From Sphingobium yanoikuyae (GTDB lineage Bacteria > Pseudomonadota > Alphaproteobacteria > Sphingomonadales > Sphingomonadaceae), in the NCBI RefSeq assembly GCF_013001025.1, contig NZ_CP053021.1, positions 3,252,001-3,316,000 of the forward strand: DNA of 64,000 nucleotides, read 5' to 3'. A model generated the notes under the pieces. The model was not told where the DNA came from. It searched no databases and saw only the letters and a list, made by a program, of their open reading frames with translations. Shown here one piece after another: positions 14,177-23,160 of the stretch (position 1 is its first letter; each line of letters opens with the position of its first letter). Both the position numbers and the translations under genes were made by a program.

Positions 14177-16862
14177 CTTGATCCTCCTGATAGGGCGCGG
14201 CCAGCGCGCGCCATGCGTCGCCGACGCTTTGCCGGGCCTTGGCATAGCTTTCAAGCAGCGCGTCCCAATCGGTCGCGCCACAGGCGCGCGCGACCAGCGG
14301 CCGGGTCGCCTCCGGCGGCTCGGTCGACTTGGGCGATACCAGCCGCGACACGATCAGGAAGCGGGTGATCAGTTCCTGCGCCGGGATCAGCGCGGCGGGC
14401 AGATGACCGGCCGCCACCAGCTCGGCCAGCGCCTCGCCCAGATCCGGGGCGAACCCCAGGCGATAATGGAACTGGCTGATGTGGATCAGGAACTCGATGT
14501 CGACCAGCCCGCCGGGCACCAGCTTGACGTCCAGCTCGCTTGCCGGCGGCTTGTGCCGGGCAATATCGCCGCGCATCTTCACCGCCTGCCGCGCCAGTTC
14601 GTCGAAGTCGCGTGGCCGTTGCAGCGTTTCGGTCAGGATCGCCTCCAGCGCGCTACGCGCCTGCGGCGATCCGAACACCGGCCGCGCCCGCGTCAGCGCC
14701 AGATGCTCCCAGGTCCAGGCTTCCTCGCGCTGATATTTGGCGAAACTGTCGAGGCTGACCGCCAGCAGCCCCTGCGCGCCCGACGGCCGCAGCCGCGTAT
14801 CCACCTCATAAAGCGGCCCCGCCGCCGTCGATACCGACAGCGCATTGGTGATCCGCTGGCCGAGGCGGTTGAAATATTGGGTAGCGCCCAACGGCCGCGC
14901 CCCATCCGATTCCGCCAGGAAATCACCGGTGAAGAGGTAAACTAGGTCCAGGTCCGATGCGTGGGTCAGCACCCCGCCGCCCATCCGCCCCAGCGCCAGG
15001 ATCACCATCTCGCCGCCCGGCACCTTGCCATGCGCGCTCTCGAACTCGGCCACGGTGGCGCCCGCCAGCGCCTCGATCGCGGCTTCCGCCACCCGGCCAT
15101 AACCGCGCCCGGCCTCCAGCGGATCGCCGCCCCGCACGATCTGCACGCCCAGCGCGAAGCGGCGATCATTCACCCGCTGCCGCACCCGGTCGAGCAGCGC
15201 CTGATAATCCTCGCCCGCCTCCAGCGCGGAAAATTGCTGCGCCAGGACATCGACCGGCGGCACGGGATCGAAGGCCGACGCATCGATCAGCCCTTCGAGC
15301 AGCTCGACCCGGCGGCTCAGCACATCGGCCAGCGCGGGCGCATGGCTCAATATCTCCGCCAGCAGTTCGACCAGCCCCGGCCGCGCGCCCAGCAGCTTGA
15401 AGAAGTTGATCGCGCTCGGCAGCCGGCCGATCATGTCGTCCAGCCGGTTGAGCGCCCGGCCCGGATCGGGCGCGGTGGCGAGCGCGGGCATCAGCACCGG
15501 CAACAGCCGCTCCAACGCCTCGCGCGACGCGCCGCTGCGCAGCGAGCGGATCGTGCCGTCGCGCCAATGGGCGACCCGCGCCGCCGCCCAGTCGGCATCG
15601 GCAAAGCCCATCTCCTTGAGCTGCGCCTTCAGCCTGTCCTCGTCATGCGACAGGCTGCCATCGTCGGGCGCGGCGGTCAGCCGGTCATAATTGGCGCCGA
15701 CCCACTCGACATGGGGCCGCAGCAGGTCGAGCAATGCCGCCCCGTCCGCCAAGCCATGCAGGCGCGCAACATTGTCGAGCGAGTCCGGGTTCTTGGGCAA
15801 TTCATGGGTCTGGCGATCCTCGACCATCTGCAGGCGATGCTCGATCGTGCGGAACAGGATATAGGCTTCGTCCAGCCGCGCGGCCACCTCCGCCTCGATC
15901 ACCCCCGCCGCCGCCAGCGCCCGCAGCGCCGTGCGCGTATGGCCCGACCGCAATGACGGGTCGCGCCCACCATGGATCAACTGATGGACCTGCGCGAAAA
16001 ACTCCACCTCGCGAATGCCGCCGCGCCCGCGCTTGAGGTCATAGCCCGGCCCGAACGCCTGCCCCTGCGCATAATGGTCGCGGATGCGCCGGCTGATGTC
16101 GGTGATCGCGTCGATCGCGCCGAAGTCCAAGCTGCGTCGCCACACGAAGGGGCGGATCTGGCGCAGGAAATAATCGCCCAGCGCCATGTCGCCCGCCGCC
16201 GGCCGGGCGCGGATGAAGGCGGCCTGTTCCCAGCCCATCGCGGTCGACTCATAATAGCCGATCGCCGCCTCCACCGGCAACGCGATCGGCGTGGCTTCGG
16301 GGGATGGCCGCAGCCGCAGGTCGACGCGGAAGACATAGCCGTCGCCGTCTCGCGCATTCAGTATCTCGCTGACCCGCCGGCCGATCCGCACCGCCGCGTC
16401 GGCCACATCCTCCCGCTCGCCATGCGGCAAGGTGGTGGGATCATAGAGCAGGATCGGGTCGATATCGGACGAGTAATTGAGTTCCCGGCTGCCATGCTTG
16501 CCCAGCGCCAGCACGACGAACCCCTGTGGCACGGCATCGGGATAGCGTTCGGCAAAGGTCGCAGCCAGCGCCTCCTCCAGCGCCTGGTCGGCAAAGTCGG
16601 ACAGGGTGCGCGTCACCCGGTCCATGTCCCAGGCCCCGGCCAGGTCCGCCGCCGCCGTCACCAGCGCGATCGCGCCGCGCCGCCGCCGCAGCGATTTGGC
16701 CACGCCATCCTCTGGCACGCCCTGCGCCTGTGCCGCTGCCATCGCCGCGTCGAAATCGCCCGTCGCCAGCAGCGCGACGACGGCCGGATAGCGGTCCATC
16801 TGCCGCGCCAGAAATGGCGAATGCGCGCGTATCCGCGCTTCCAGGTCGATCCAGTCCGTCAC
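14169..16862 (-). CDS. glnE: Glutamine synthetase adenylyltransferase/deadenylase
   Basis: An 897-residue bifunctional enzyme that adds AMP to, and removes it from, glutamine synthetase in response to nitrogen state signalled by PII. Two nucleotidyltransferase domains are visible. The N-terminal deadenylase has the G-K-H-G-S-R-E-L-N-Y-S-S-D-I-D signature (near residues 125-140). The C-terminal adenylyltransferase has G-R-M-G-G-G-V-L-T-H-A-S-D-L-D (near 630-645). Linker helices lie between. Length is slightly short of the E. coli protein (~946), as usual in alphaproteobacteria. The start is GTG at 16862 with AAGGAG 8 nt upstream. Confidence 0.95.
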   Translation of the reverse strand: MTDWIDLEARIRAHSPFLARQMDRYPAVVALLATGDFDAAMAAAQAQGVPEDGVAKSLRRRRGAIALVTAAADLAGAWDMDRVTRTLSDFADQALEEALAATFAERYPDAVPQGFVVLALGKHGSRELNYSSDIDPILLYDPTTLPHGEREDVADAAVRIGRRVSEILNARDGDGYVFRVDLRLRPSPEATPIALPVEAAIGYYESTAMGWEQAAFIRARPAAGDMALGDYFLRQIRPFVWRRSLDFGAIDAITDISRRIRDHYAQGQAFGPGYDLKRGRGGIREVEFFAQVHQLIHGGRDPSLRSGHTRTALRALAAAGVIEAEVAARLDEAYILFRTIEHRLQMVEDRQTHELPKNPDSLDNVARLHGLADGAALLDLLRPHVEWVGANYDRLTAAPDDGSLSHDEDRLKAQLKEMGFADADWAAARVAHWRDGTIRSLRSGASREALERLLPVLMPALATAPDPGRALNRLDDMIGRLPSAINFFKLLGARPGLVELLAEILSHAPALADVLSRRVELLEGLIDASAFDPVPPVDVLAQQFSALEAGEDYQALLDRVRQRVNDRRFALGVQIVRGGDPLEAGRGYGRVAEAAIEALAGATVAEFESAHGKVPGGEMVILALGRMGGGVLTHASDLDLVYLFTGDFLAESDGARPLGATQYFNRLGQRITNALSVSTAAGPLYEVDTRLRPSGAQGLLAVSLDSFAKYQREEAWTWEHLALTRARPVFGSPQARSALEAILTETLQRPRDFDELARQAVKMRGDIARHKPPASELDVKLVPGGLVDIEFLIHISQFHYRLGFAPDLGEALAELVAAGHLPAALIPAQELITRFLIVSRLVSPKSTEPPEATRPLVARACGATDWDALLESYAKARQSVGDAWRALAAPYQEDQDA

Positions 16863-16930
16863 GCTTCCGTCTCCTTGTTGACGGCGATATCGCGTCCGAA
16901 TGCGACGAAATCCAGAAACTTTTGGCTTAC

Positions 16931-17140
16931 ATGGCCGTTCTGTGTCTCATGGAAATGCAGCGCAAACCTCTTGGCCGATCGGCACCGGGACGGGACAGCG
17001 GCGGCGCCCGCGTCGTCAATGTCGGCCTGCCCCTGCCCTATGAAGGCGTGGGCAAGGCGCTGCGGTCCAGTTTCTCCGCGCAGCGCGACACTCTGCCGGA
17101 CGATATGCTGGCGCTGCTGGCGAAGCTTGATCAGCATTAA
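16931..17140 (+). CDS. NepR-like small protein (putative anti-sigma factor)
   Basis: A 69-residue (or 63 from ATG 16949) protein. Its last ~35 residues, with A-L-R-S-S-F, then L-P-D-D-M-L-A-L-L-A-K-L, match the two-helix core of NepR, the anti-sigma factor that holds the general stress sigma factor EcfG until PhyR displaces it. The N-terminal half is basic and disordered, as in NepR. Unlike the usual arrangement, no ecfG or phyR lies next to it; it is divergent from glnE and followed by an unknown gene. It could be a second NepR paralogue. The call rests on motif similarity only. Confidence 0.55.
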   Translation: MAVLCLMEMQRKPLGRSAPGRDSGGARVVNVGLPLPYEGVGKALRSSFSAQRDTLPDDMLALLAKLDQH

Positions 17141-17224
17141 CCAATAAAGCGCAGACATTTTTTCATGTCTTGCCGCTAAGGCCCCAATCTCTTTCCATTT
17201 TCAGGCGGGAATGCGGGTCAATCG

Positions 17225-17536
17225 ATGATGTACAAGGTCTTTGCCGGCGGCACGCTGGTGGTCGCACCGATGATCGTCCTGGCGCTGCAGAATTTCGCGC
17301 CGCATCACCAGCCGCTTCCTCAGCCTAGCGAAGCACAGCCGGTCGCCACGCCGGTTGCGCCGCCGCCTCCCCCCGTCGCCCCCAGTGCGCCGCAGGACTT
17401 TGCCGTCCCGGCTTCGGGTGAGCCCATGGCCGATGCCGGCCAGCCCAGCATCATGCCGCCGCTGGACACGGCCGCGTCCGTCAGTCCGGGGTCATCAGAT
17501 TTGCCGCCGCCAGGCTCCCCCAACGCCGAACATTGA
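17225..17536 (+). CDS. Proline-rich protein with N-terminal membrane anchor, unknown
   Basis: A 103-residue protein. Residues 5-24 are hydrophobic and fit a single membrane anchor or uncleaved signal. The remainder is rich in Pro, Ala and Ser (V-A-P-P-P-P-P-V-A-P near 45-55) and has no fold signature, so it is probably a disordered periplasmic tail. Two adjacent ATGs (17225, 17228) are possible starts. It ends 6 bp before the convergent metallopeptidase stop. I recognise no family. Confidence 0.5.
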   Translation: MMYKVFAGGTLVVAPMIVLALQNFAPHHQPLPQPSEAQPVATPVAPPPPPVAPSAPQDFAVPASGEPMADAGQPSIMPPLDTAASVSPGSSDLPPPGSPNAEH

Positions 17537-17542
17537 TCGCGC

Positions 17543-18436
17543 CTACAGCGCCCCCTTGAACGTATCGCACTGGGCCGGATCGCCACTGTCCAGCCCCTTG
17601 CGCAGCCAGCTCATGCGCTGCTCGCTGGTGCCATGGGTGAAGCTTTCCGGCACCGGCCGCCGTCCGGCCGACTTCTGCAGCGTATCGTCGCCGATCGACT
17701 GCGCCGCCTTCATGCCCTCTTCCAGGTCGCCGGCTTCCATCAGGCCCGTGCGCTTGGCCCAGACACCGGCATAACAATCGGCCTGCAGCTCCACCTTCAC
17801 CTGCAACGCATTGCCCTGCGCCTCGCTGACGCGGCGCTGTTGCTGGTTCACCTGGCCCAGCGTGCCTTCCAGATCCTGGACATGATGGCCCACCTCATGC
17901 GCGATGACATAGGCCTGGGCGAAATCGCCCGGCGCGCCGAAGCGATCGCGCAATTCGGTGAAGAAATCGGTGTCGAGATAGACCTTCTGGTCGTTCGGGC
18001 AGTAAAATGGCCCCATCGCGCTCTGCGCCGCGCCACAGCCCGACGTGCCGCTCTGCGCATAGAAGGACAGGATGGTCGGCTGATAGGTCTGGCCGGCTTC
18101 CTTGAAGATCTGGCCCCAGACCCGCTCGGTCGATCCCAGCACCTTCAATGACCAATGCTGGATCTCGGTCAGCTTGCTCGCATCCTGGCTACCCGCCGGC
18201 GCGCTCTGCGGCGCCTGTTGCTGCACGCCGCCACCGCCGCCCAGCAGGCTGAGCGGATTGACGCCCATCACCGCCAGGATGATCAGCACCACGACGATGC
18301 CGCCGCAGCCGAAGCGACTGCCGATCAGCGGCAGCAGCAATCCCAGGCCGCCCATCCCGCCGCCGCCGCCGAAACCGCCGCCGCGCCCGTCCTGCACCTC
18401 GAAATTGCTGCTTTCCTGTTCGTCGTCGAGCCGCAC
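17543..18436 (-). CDS. Neutral zinc metallopeptidase, YpfJ family
   Basis: A 297-residue membrane-anchored putative metallopeptidase. Order: acidic N-terminus, Gly-rich stretch (18-31), a transmembrane helix (about 44-60), a Gly/Gln linker, then the catalytic domain with His180-Glu181 and His184 in A-H-E-V-G-H-H and a downstream Glu in V-E-L-Q-A-D-C-Y-A-G. The final F-T-H-G-T-S-E-Q-R-M-S-W block is also family-specific. The start is GTG at 18436 with GGGAGG upstream. Length is typical. The natural substrate is unknown. Confidence 0.88.
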   Translation of the reverse strand: MRLDDEQESSNFEVQDGRGGGFGGGGGMGGLGLLLPLIGSRFGCGGIVVVLIILAVMGVNPLSLLGGGGGVQQQAPQSAPAGSQDASKLTEIQHWSLKVLGSTERVWGQIFKEAGQTYQPTILSFYAQSGTSGCGAAQSAMGPFYCPNDQKVYLDTDFFTELRDRFGAPGDFAQAYVIAHEVGHHVQDLEGTLGQVNQQQRRVSEAQGNALQVKVELQADCYAGVWAKRTGLMEAGDLEEGMKAAQSIGDDTLQKSAGRRPVPESFTHGTSEQRMSWLRKGLDSGDPAQCDTFKGAL

Positions 18437-18550
18437 CCTGGCCTCCCTCGCATCCTGTTCCCGTGCCTACTGCATAACCGGCTGGCTGCAAACCATCGGC
18501 TGACGATGCACGTTCCATCGACGGGAACGAGTTTGTTACGAGACATTAAG

Positions 18551-18578
18551 TTGGAATGGCCGGACCAAAACCTATATT
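18551..18578 (+). promoter_or_regulatory. Promoter of the patatin gene
   Basis: TTGGAA (18551-18556) and TATATT (18573-18578) are separated by 16 bp. Transcription from here would start around 18585, only about 4 nt before ATG 18589, implying a nearly leaderless mRNA. Confidence 0.5.
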
Positions 18579-18588
18579 GCAGTGCGAC

Positions 18589-19767
18589 ATGGCCGACACC
18601 GAATCCCGACCGCGCCGCCGCGCCACCACGCCCCTCCCCCTCCCCCGCGAAGTCGCATTGCTGTTGCAGGGGGGCGGCGCGCTCGGCTCCTTCCAGGCTG
18701 GCGTCTATCAGCGGCTCGATGAACTGGGGGTCGATGTCAGCTGGGTCGCGGGCATTTCGATCGGCGCGGTCAATGCCGCGATCATCGCCGGCAACCCGCC
18801 CCACCGGCGCCTGAGCCAGCTCAAGAAATTCTGGCTGACCGTCTCGGGCGGCATGCCCAACATGATCCTGCCGGAAATCGACCATATCCGCGAGGCCGCC
18901 CATCTGATGGCCGCCGGCACGGTCGCGACCCTGGGCGTGCCCGGCATGTTCCGCCCGCGCCTGTGGCCAGCGCCGCTGATGCCCGAAGGATCGGCCGGCG
19001 CGATCAGCTTCTATGACAGCGCGCCCTTGAAGGACACGCTCGACGCCTGTGTCGACTGGGATCTGCTCAATGACGGGCCGGTCCGCCTGTCGGTCGGTGC
19101 GGTCGATGTCGAAAGCGGCAATTTCGCTTATTGGGACACGCGCGGTCCTGGCGGCAACACCCGCATCGACGCCCGCCATATCATGGCCTCGGGCGCGCTG
19201 CCGCCGGGCCTGCCCCCGGTCGAGATCGATGGGCGCTGGTATTGGGATGGCGGCATCGTCTCCAACACCCCGCTCGCCCATGTCCTCAACCATCAGACCG
19301 ACGACATGCTGGTGTTCCAGGTCGATCTCTTCCCGGCCGAAGGGCCGATGCCGCGGCAGATGACCGATGTCTATTCGCGCATGAAGGACATCCAGTATAG
19401 CAGCCGCACCCGGCAGGTGACCGACCAGTATCTGCGCCTGCGCCGCGAGCATGGCGCGATCAAGGCGCTGCTCGACAAGCTGCCGCCCGAACTGCAGGAC
19501 GGGCCGGAGGCGCAGAAGCTGCGCGACATGCTCGATGGCGGATCGGTCAACATCGTCCACCTCATCTACCGCACCCGCGCCTGGGAAAGCGGCGCGAAGG
19601 ATTTCGAATTTTCCCGCGCGACCATGCTCGACCATTGGAGCCAGGGTCGCGAGGCGGTGGAAGAAGTGATGCACAAGGGCGACCTCATCGCCCGCAACAT
19701 TCTCGACGGAAAGAGCGCGACCTTCGATCTCGACGCGCCGGATCATCTCAAGGAGAAAATGGCATGA
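18589..19767 (+). CDS. Patatin-like phospholipase/esterase with DUF3734 tail
   Basis: A 392-residue serine hydrolase. The oxyanion block Q-G-G-G-A-L-G-S-F and the nucleophile G-I-S-I-G-A are near residues 27 and 54, and the catalytic Asp is in W-D-G-G-I-V-S-N. The C-terminal ~120 residues match the DUF3734 extension often fused to patatins of poly-3-hydroxybutyrate metabolism. Start 18589 is preferred because of the promoter placement; ATG 18556 (11 residues longer) would then be untranscribed. Its last codons overlap the start of the hydroxybutyrate dehydrogenase gene, which supports a role in polymer or lipid turnover rather than virulence. Confidence 0.87.
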   Translation: MADTESRPRRRATTPLPLPREVALLLQGGGALGSFQAGVYQRLDELGVDVSWVAGISIGAVNAAIIAGNPPHRRLSQLKKFWLTVSGGMPNMILPEIDHIREAAHLMAAGTVATLGVPGMFRPRLWPAPLMPEGSAGAISFYDSAPLKDTLDACVDWDLLNDGPVRLSVGAVDVESGNFAYWDTRGPGGNTRIDARHIMASGALPPGLPPVEIDGRWYWDGGIVSNTPLAHVLNHQTDDMLVFQVDLFPAEGPMPRQMTDVYSRMKDIQYSSRTRQVTDQYLRLRREHGAIKALLDKLPPELQDGPEAQKLRDMLDGGSVNIVHLIYRTRAWESGAKDFEFSRATMLDHWSQGREAVEEVMHKGDLIARNILDGKSATFDLDAPDHLKEKMA

Positions 19768-20555
19768 GCAAGTCCCTCGCTGGCAAGACCGCCCTGATCA
19801 CCGGTTCCACCTCGGGCATCGGGCTTGCCTATGCCAAGGCGCTGGCCGGCGAAGGCGCCAATGTCGTGATCAACGGCTTCGGCGATGCGGACGGAATCGA
19901 GAAGGAACGGCTCGGCCTTGAAGCTCTTTCGGGCGCCAAGGCGCTCTACAGCGGCCATGACCTGACCAAGGTCGACCAGATCGAGGCGATGATGAAGGAA
20001 GCGGCCGATGCCTTCGGCGGTATCGACATCCTCATCAACAATGCCGGCATGCAGCATGTCGCCCCGGTCGAGGAATTCCCGCTCGACAAATGGGATCTCA
20101 TCATCGCGCTGAACCTCAATGCCGCCTTCCACACCACGCGCCTCGCCATTCCTTACATGAAGGACAAGAAGTGGGGCCGGATCATCCAGACCGCCTCGGC
20201 TCACTCGCTGGTCGCTTCGCCCTTCAAGAGTGCCTATGTGACCGCCAAGCATGGCCTCAACGGCTTCACCAAGACGGTCGCGCTGGAAGTCGCCACCTTC
20301 GGCATCACCGCCAACTGCATCTCGCCCGGCTATGTCTGGACCCCGCTGGTCGAAAACCAGATTCCCGACACGATGAAGGCGCGGAACATGACCCGCGAGC
20401 AGGTGATGAACGACGTGCTGCTCGCCGGCCAGCCGACCAAACAGTTCGTCACCGCCGAACAGGTCGCCGCCACCGCCCTCTATCTCTGCAGCGACGCCGC
20501 CGCCCAGATCACCGGCGCCAATCTCTCGATCGACGGCGGCTGGACCGCCCAATAA
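19764..20555 (+). CDS. bdhA: 3-hydroxybutyrate dehydrogenase (SDR)
   Basis: A 263-residue NAD-dependent short-chain dehydrogenase that interconverts 3-hydroxybutyrate and acetoacetate. The cofactor motif is T-G-S-T-S-G-I-G, with N-N-A-G, catalytic Ser (A-S-A-H-S-L), Tyr and Lys (Y-V-T-A-K-H-G). The stretch N-C-I-S-P-G-Y-V-W-T-P-L-V and the Q-I-P-D region are typical of BdhA rather than generic SDRs. The ATG at 19764 overlaps the patatin stop as ATGA, with AAGGAG upstream. The pair would release and oxidise hydroxybutyrate from storage polymer. Confidence 0.9.
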   Translation: MSKSLAGKTALITGSTSGIGLAYAKALAGEGANVVINGFGDADGIEKERLGLEALSGAKALYSGHDLTKVDQIEAMMKEAADAFGGIDILINNAGMQHVAPVEEFPLDKWDLIIALNLNAAFHTTRLAIPYMKDKKWGRIIQTASAHSLVASPFKSAYVTAKHGLNGFTKTVALEVATFGITANCISPGYVWTPLVENQIPDTMKARNMTREQVMNDVLLAGQPTKQFVTAEQVAATALYLCSDAAAQITGANLSIDGGWTAQ

Positions 20556-20649
20556 GCGCCATCGCCCGGTCGATATGACCGGGCACGCAATTGACTCCCT
20601 TTCCCCCTTGGCCGCGAACTGGCGGTCAAAAGGGGAAGAGGATCGCGCC

Positions 20650-21516
20650 ATGGCGCCAGACCAGTGCCGTATCACCGATCAGGTCGCCATCGTCACCGGC
20701 GGCGGCGCGGGCATTGGCCGCGCCATCGCCCTGGCCCTGGCGGAGGCCGGCGCCGACATCATCATCGCCGACATCATCCCCGACCGCGGCGCGGAAGTGG
20801 CGGCGCGCATCGCGGAGCATGGCCGCGACTGTCTCCCTATCCCGACCGACATGGCCCAGCCCGATCAGGTCGCGGCGATGGTCGCTGCTGCCCAGGCCCG
20901 CTTCGGCCGGATCGACGTCCTCGTCAACAATGTCGGCGGCGTCGGGCGCAAGAGCTTCCTCGACCAGAGCCAGAATAGCTGGCGCCGCCATATCGACCTC
21001 AACCTCGTCTCGATGCTCGCCGCCACCTCGGCCGCCGTGCCGCACATCATCACGGGCGGGCGCGGCGGCGCCATCATCAACGTCTCCAGCATCGAAGGAT
21101 CGCGCGCCGCGCCCGGCTATGCGGTCTATGCCGCGTGCAAGGCGGGGATGAACAATTTCACCCGGACCATGGCGCTCGAACTGGCCGACCACGGCATCCG
21201 CGTGAACGCGATCGCGCCCGATTTCGCCACGACGCCGGGCACGCGCGGCAATCCTCCCGGCCCGGTGGACGAAGCGACATGGTTCCCCGTGCCGCCCGCC
21301 ATGGCCGATGCCACCGCCCGCCGCATCCCGCTGCAACGGCCCGGCATCGATAGCGAATGCGGCCAGGCGGCCCTGTTCCTCGCCTCGCCGATGAGCAGCT
21401 ATGTCACCGGCACCATATTGCCGGTCGACGGCGGCAGTTGGGCCTCGTCCGGCTGGGTCCGCAACGCCGCCCGCCAATGGGTGCTGGTCGAACCGCATGG
21501 AGTGTCCGACGCATGA
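20650..21516 (+). CDS. Short-chain dehydrogenase/reductase, unknown substrate
   Basis: A 288-residue SDR. The cofactor loop T-G-G-G-A-G-I-G-R-A, the Asp of I-I-A-D (pointing to NAD preference), N-N-V-G-G, the catalytic Ser in N-V-S-S-I-E and Tyr-Lys in Y-A-V-Y-A-A-C-K are all present. The C-terminal tail after the usual D-G-G-S-W is ~20 residues longer than most. The ATG at 20650 is chosen for its GGAAGAGGA site. It overlaps the next gene (ATGA), so it works with a luciferase-like oxidoreductase, perhaps in degradation of a terpenoid, steroid or other cyclic alcohol. That is a guess. Confidence 0.82.
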   Translation: MAPDQCRITDQVAIVTGGGAGIGRAIALALAEAGADIIIADIIPDRGAEVAARIAEHGRDCLPIPTDMAQPDQVAAMVAAAQARFGRIDVLVNNVGGVGRKSFLDQSQNSWRRHIDLNLVSMLAATSAAVPHIITGGRGGAIINVSSIEGSRAAPGYAVYAACKAGMNNFTRTMALELADHGIRVNAIAPDFATTPGTRGNPPGPVDEATWFPVPPAMADATARRIPLQRPGIDSECGQAALFLASPMSSYVTGTILPVDGGSWASSGWVRNAARQWVLVEPHGVSDA

Positions 21517-22427
21517 AGATCAACGTCCCCCTGCCCTTCGACCATGCCGACCTGCCCGACGAGTTCGGTACGATGGCGGCGGTCGCCGAAATCGGCCGCA
21601 CGGTGGAACAGGCCGGCTTCCACGCCGGCCTCGTCACCGACCATCCGGTGCCGACCGGCCGCTGGCTCGACGCCGGTGGCCATCATGCCCAGTCGCCCTT
21701 CGTCATGCTTGCCCTGCTCGCCGCCCACACCACGACCCTGCGGCTCCAGACCGGCATCCTCGTCCTGCCCTATCGCAATCCCTTCATCGTCGCGCGCGAT
21801 ATCACCACGCTCGACGCCTTCGCCGGCGGCCGGGTCACGCTCAGCGTCGGCGCGGGCTATCTCAAGGGCGAATATCGCGCGCTCGGCGTCGATTTCGACC
21901 AGCGCAACGAGCTGATGGATGAATATCTGCGCGTCATCCGCGCCGCCACGACCGGCGAAGAATTCGCCTTTGAAGGGTCCGGCTATCAGGCGTTCGGCAA
22001 CCGCATCATTCCCGGATCGCCGCAAAAGCCCGGCCTGCCCCTCTATGTCGGCGGCAATGCCAGGCGCGCGATCCGCCGCGTGGTCGATCTCGCCGACGGC
22101 TGGAACCCCTTCTTCACCGCCGGCGGCGGGGTCAACAGCGCCACCACCCGCACCGCCGCGATGGAGAATGAGGCCGATCTTCAGGCCGGCATCGCCTATA
22201 TGCGCGACTATGCGGCGCAGGTCGGCCGCACCGACCTGCCCGATGTGATCCTGGGCGGAGTCAACAAGCCGGGCGAGGATCTCTCCAACCAGCAGATCGT
22301 CGACCGCATCGGCACCTATGCGGAATTGGGCGTCACCGCCTGCGGCATCACGGTCAGGGGTCGCACCCGTTCCCAATGGTGCGACAATGCCGCCCGCGTC
22401 GGCGAAGAGGTGATTGCGAAAATCTAG
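21513..22427 (+). CDS. Luciferase-like (LLM class) flavin/F420 oxidoreductase
   Basis: A 304-residue TIM-barrel oxidoreductase of the bacterial luciferase superfamily using FMN or F420. Diagnostic parts are T-D-H-P, L-Q-T-G-I-L-V-L-P-Y-R-N-P, L-S-V-G-A-G-Y-L-K-G-E, and P-L-Y-V-G-G-N-A, in the order of the F420-dependent subgroup. The ATG overlaps the SDR stop by 4 bp. It ends in a 4-bp tail-to-tail overlap with the opposing exported protein gene. Sphingomonads do not generally make large F420 pools, so flavin use is perhaps more likely. Substrate unknown. Confidence 0.82.
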   Translation: MKINVPLPFDHADLPDEFGTMAAVAEIGRTVEQAGFHAGLVTDHPVPTGRWLDAGGHHAQSPFVMLALLAAHTTTLRLQTGILVLPYRNPFIVARDITTLDAFAGGRVTLSVGAGYLKGEYRALGVDFDQRNELMDEYLRVIRAATTGEEFAFEGSGYQAFGNRIIPGSPQKPGLPLYVGGNARRAIRRVVDLADGWNPFFTAGGGVNSATTRTAAMENEADLQAGIAYMRDYAAQVGRTDLPDVILGGVNKPGEDLSNQQIVDRIGTYAELGVTACGITVRGRTRSQWCDNAARVGEEVIAKI

Positions 22428-22996
22428 GGGACGCCGATCACCGTCTCGGGCTGCTCGGGATAGGCACGCAGCAGCGCGTTGCACAGCGCCGTGGCGGCGC
22501 TAGCCCGCTTGTCGGCCGGGCGCACCGTTACCGCACTGCCGCTCCAGATCACCGCCGCGTCGCCGCGCCGATGCAGGCGCATCTCCAGCTCGGTGCGCTC
22601 CAGCGCGACATGGCGCGTCTTGCCGGATGGCACCGCCAGCGAGAAGCTCGATCCCACCGCGCCCGACACGCCGCCGGGCATCAGGTCGGAATTGCTCTTC
22701 TCGACCTTACCGGTCCCGGTCCCGACCTCGGACGCCCGGATCACCAGTTCCATGACCAGCGCGGCATGGCCATCGTCCAGCAAGGTGAAGCCCTTGTCCG
22801 ACAGGGCCAGGGTGGCCGCATCGACAAAGGCATCCGCCGCGCCCGCCCGTCCGCTCGCATCCTCCTGCATGGACACAGATATGGTGCCGCCGCTCGGCAC
22901 ATCCGCCGCCGATGCCATCGCCGGCAGCAGCAGCGCCGCCGCCATCAGCATGGATCGCGCCCATTTCCGCGCGCCAGGCAATCGCTTCTGATCCAT
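22424..22996 (-). CDS. Exported protein of unknown function
   Basis: A 190-residue protein (or 196 from ATG 23014). A basic N-terminus and hydrophobic stretch ending A-M-A-S-A (about residues 14-30) make a clear signal peptide. The mature part has a mixed strand pattern (G-T-I-S-V-S-M-Q, A-A-L-V-M-E-L-V-I) reminiscent of periplasmic or lipid-transport-like small domains, but no family was recognised. Neither start has a strong ribosome site. The gene stands alone, convergent with the luciferase-like gene. Confidence 0.6.
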   Translation of the reverse strand: MDQKRLPGARKWARSMLMAAALLLPAMASAADVPSGGTISVSMQEDASGRAGAADAFVDAATLALSDKGFTLLDDGHAALVMELVIRASEVGTGTGKVEKSNSDLMPGGVSGAVGSSFSLAVPSGKTRHVALERTELEMRLHRRGDAAVIWSGSAVTVRPADKRASAATALCNALLRAYPEQPETVIGVP

Positions 22997-23160
22997 CAAG
23001 GCTCGATCATCCATCCCAAGCCGAACAGGTCGGCGGCCAACACCCCCATGCCTAGCCCAGCGGCGGCCCGCCGACAATCGCGCGCCCTCGCCGGTCCCGC
23101 CGCGCCAATCTCACACGATATTCATTTGCCTTCCCGCGCCCGGCATGACAGCGGCGGAGC

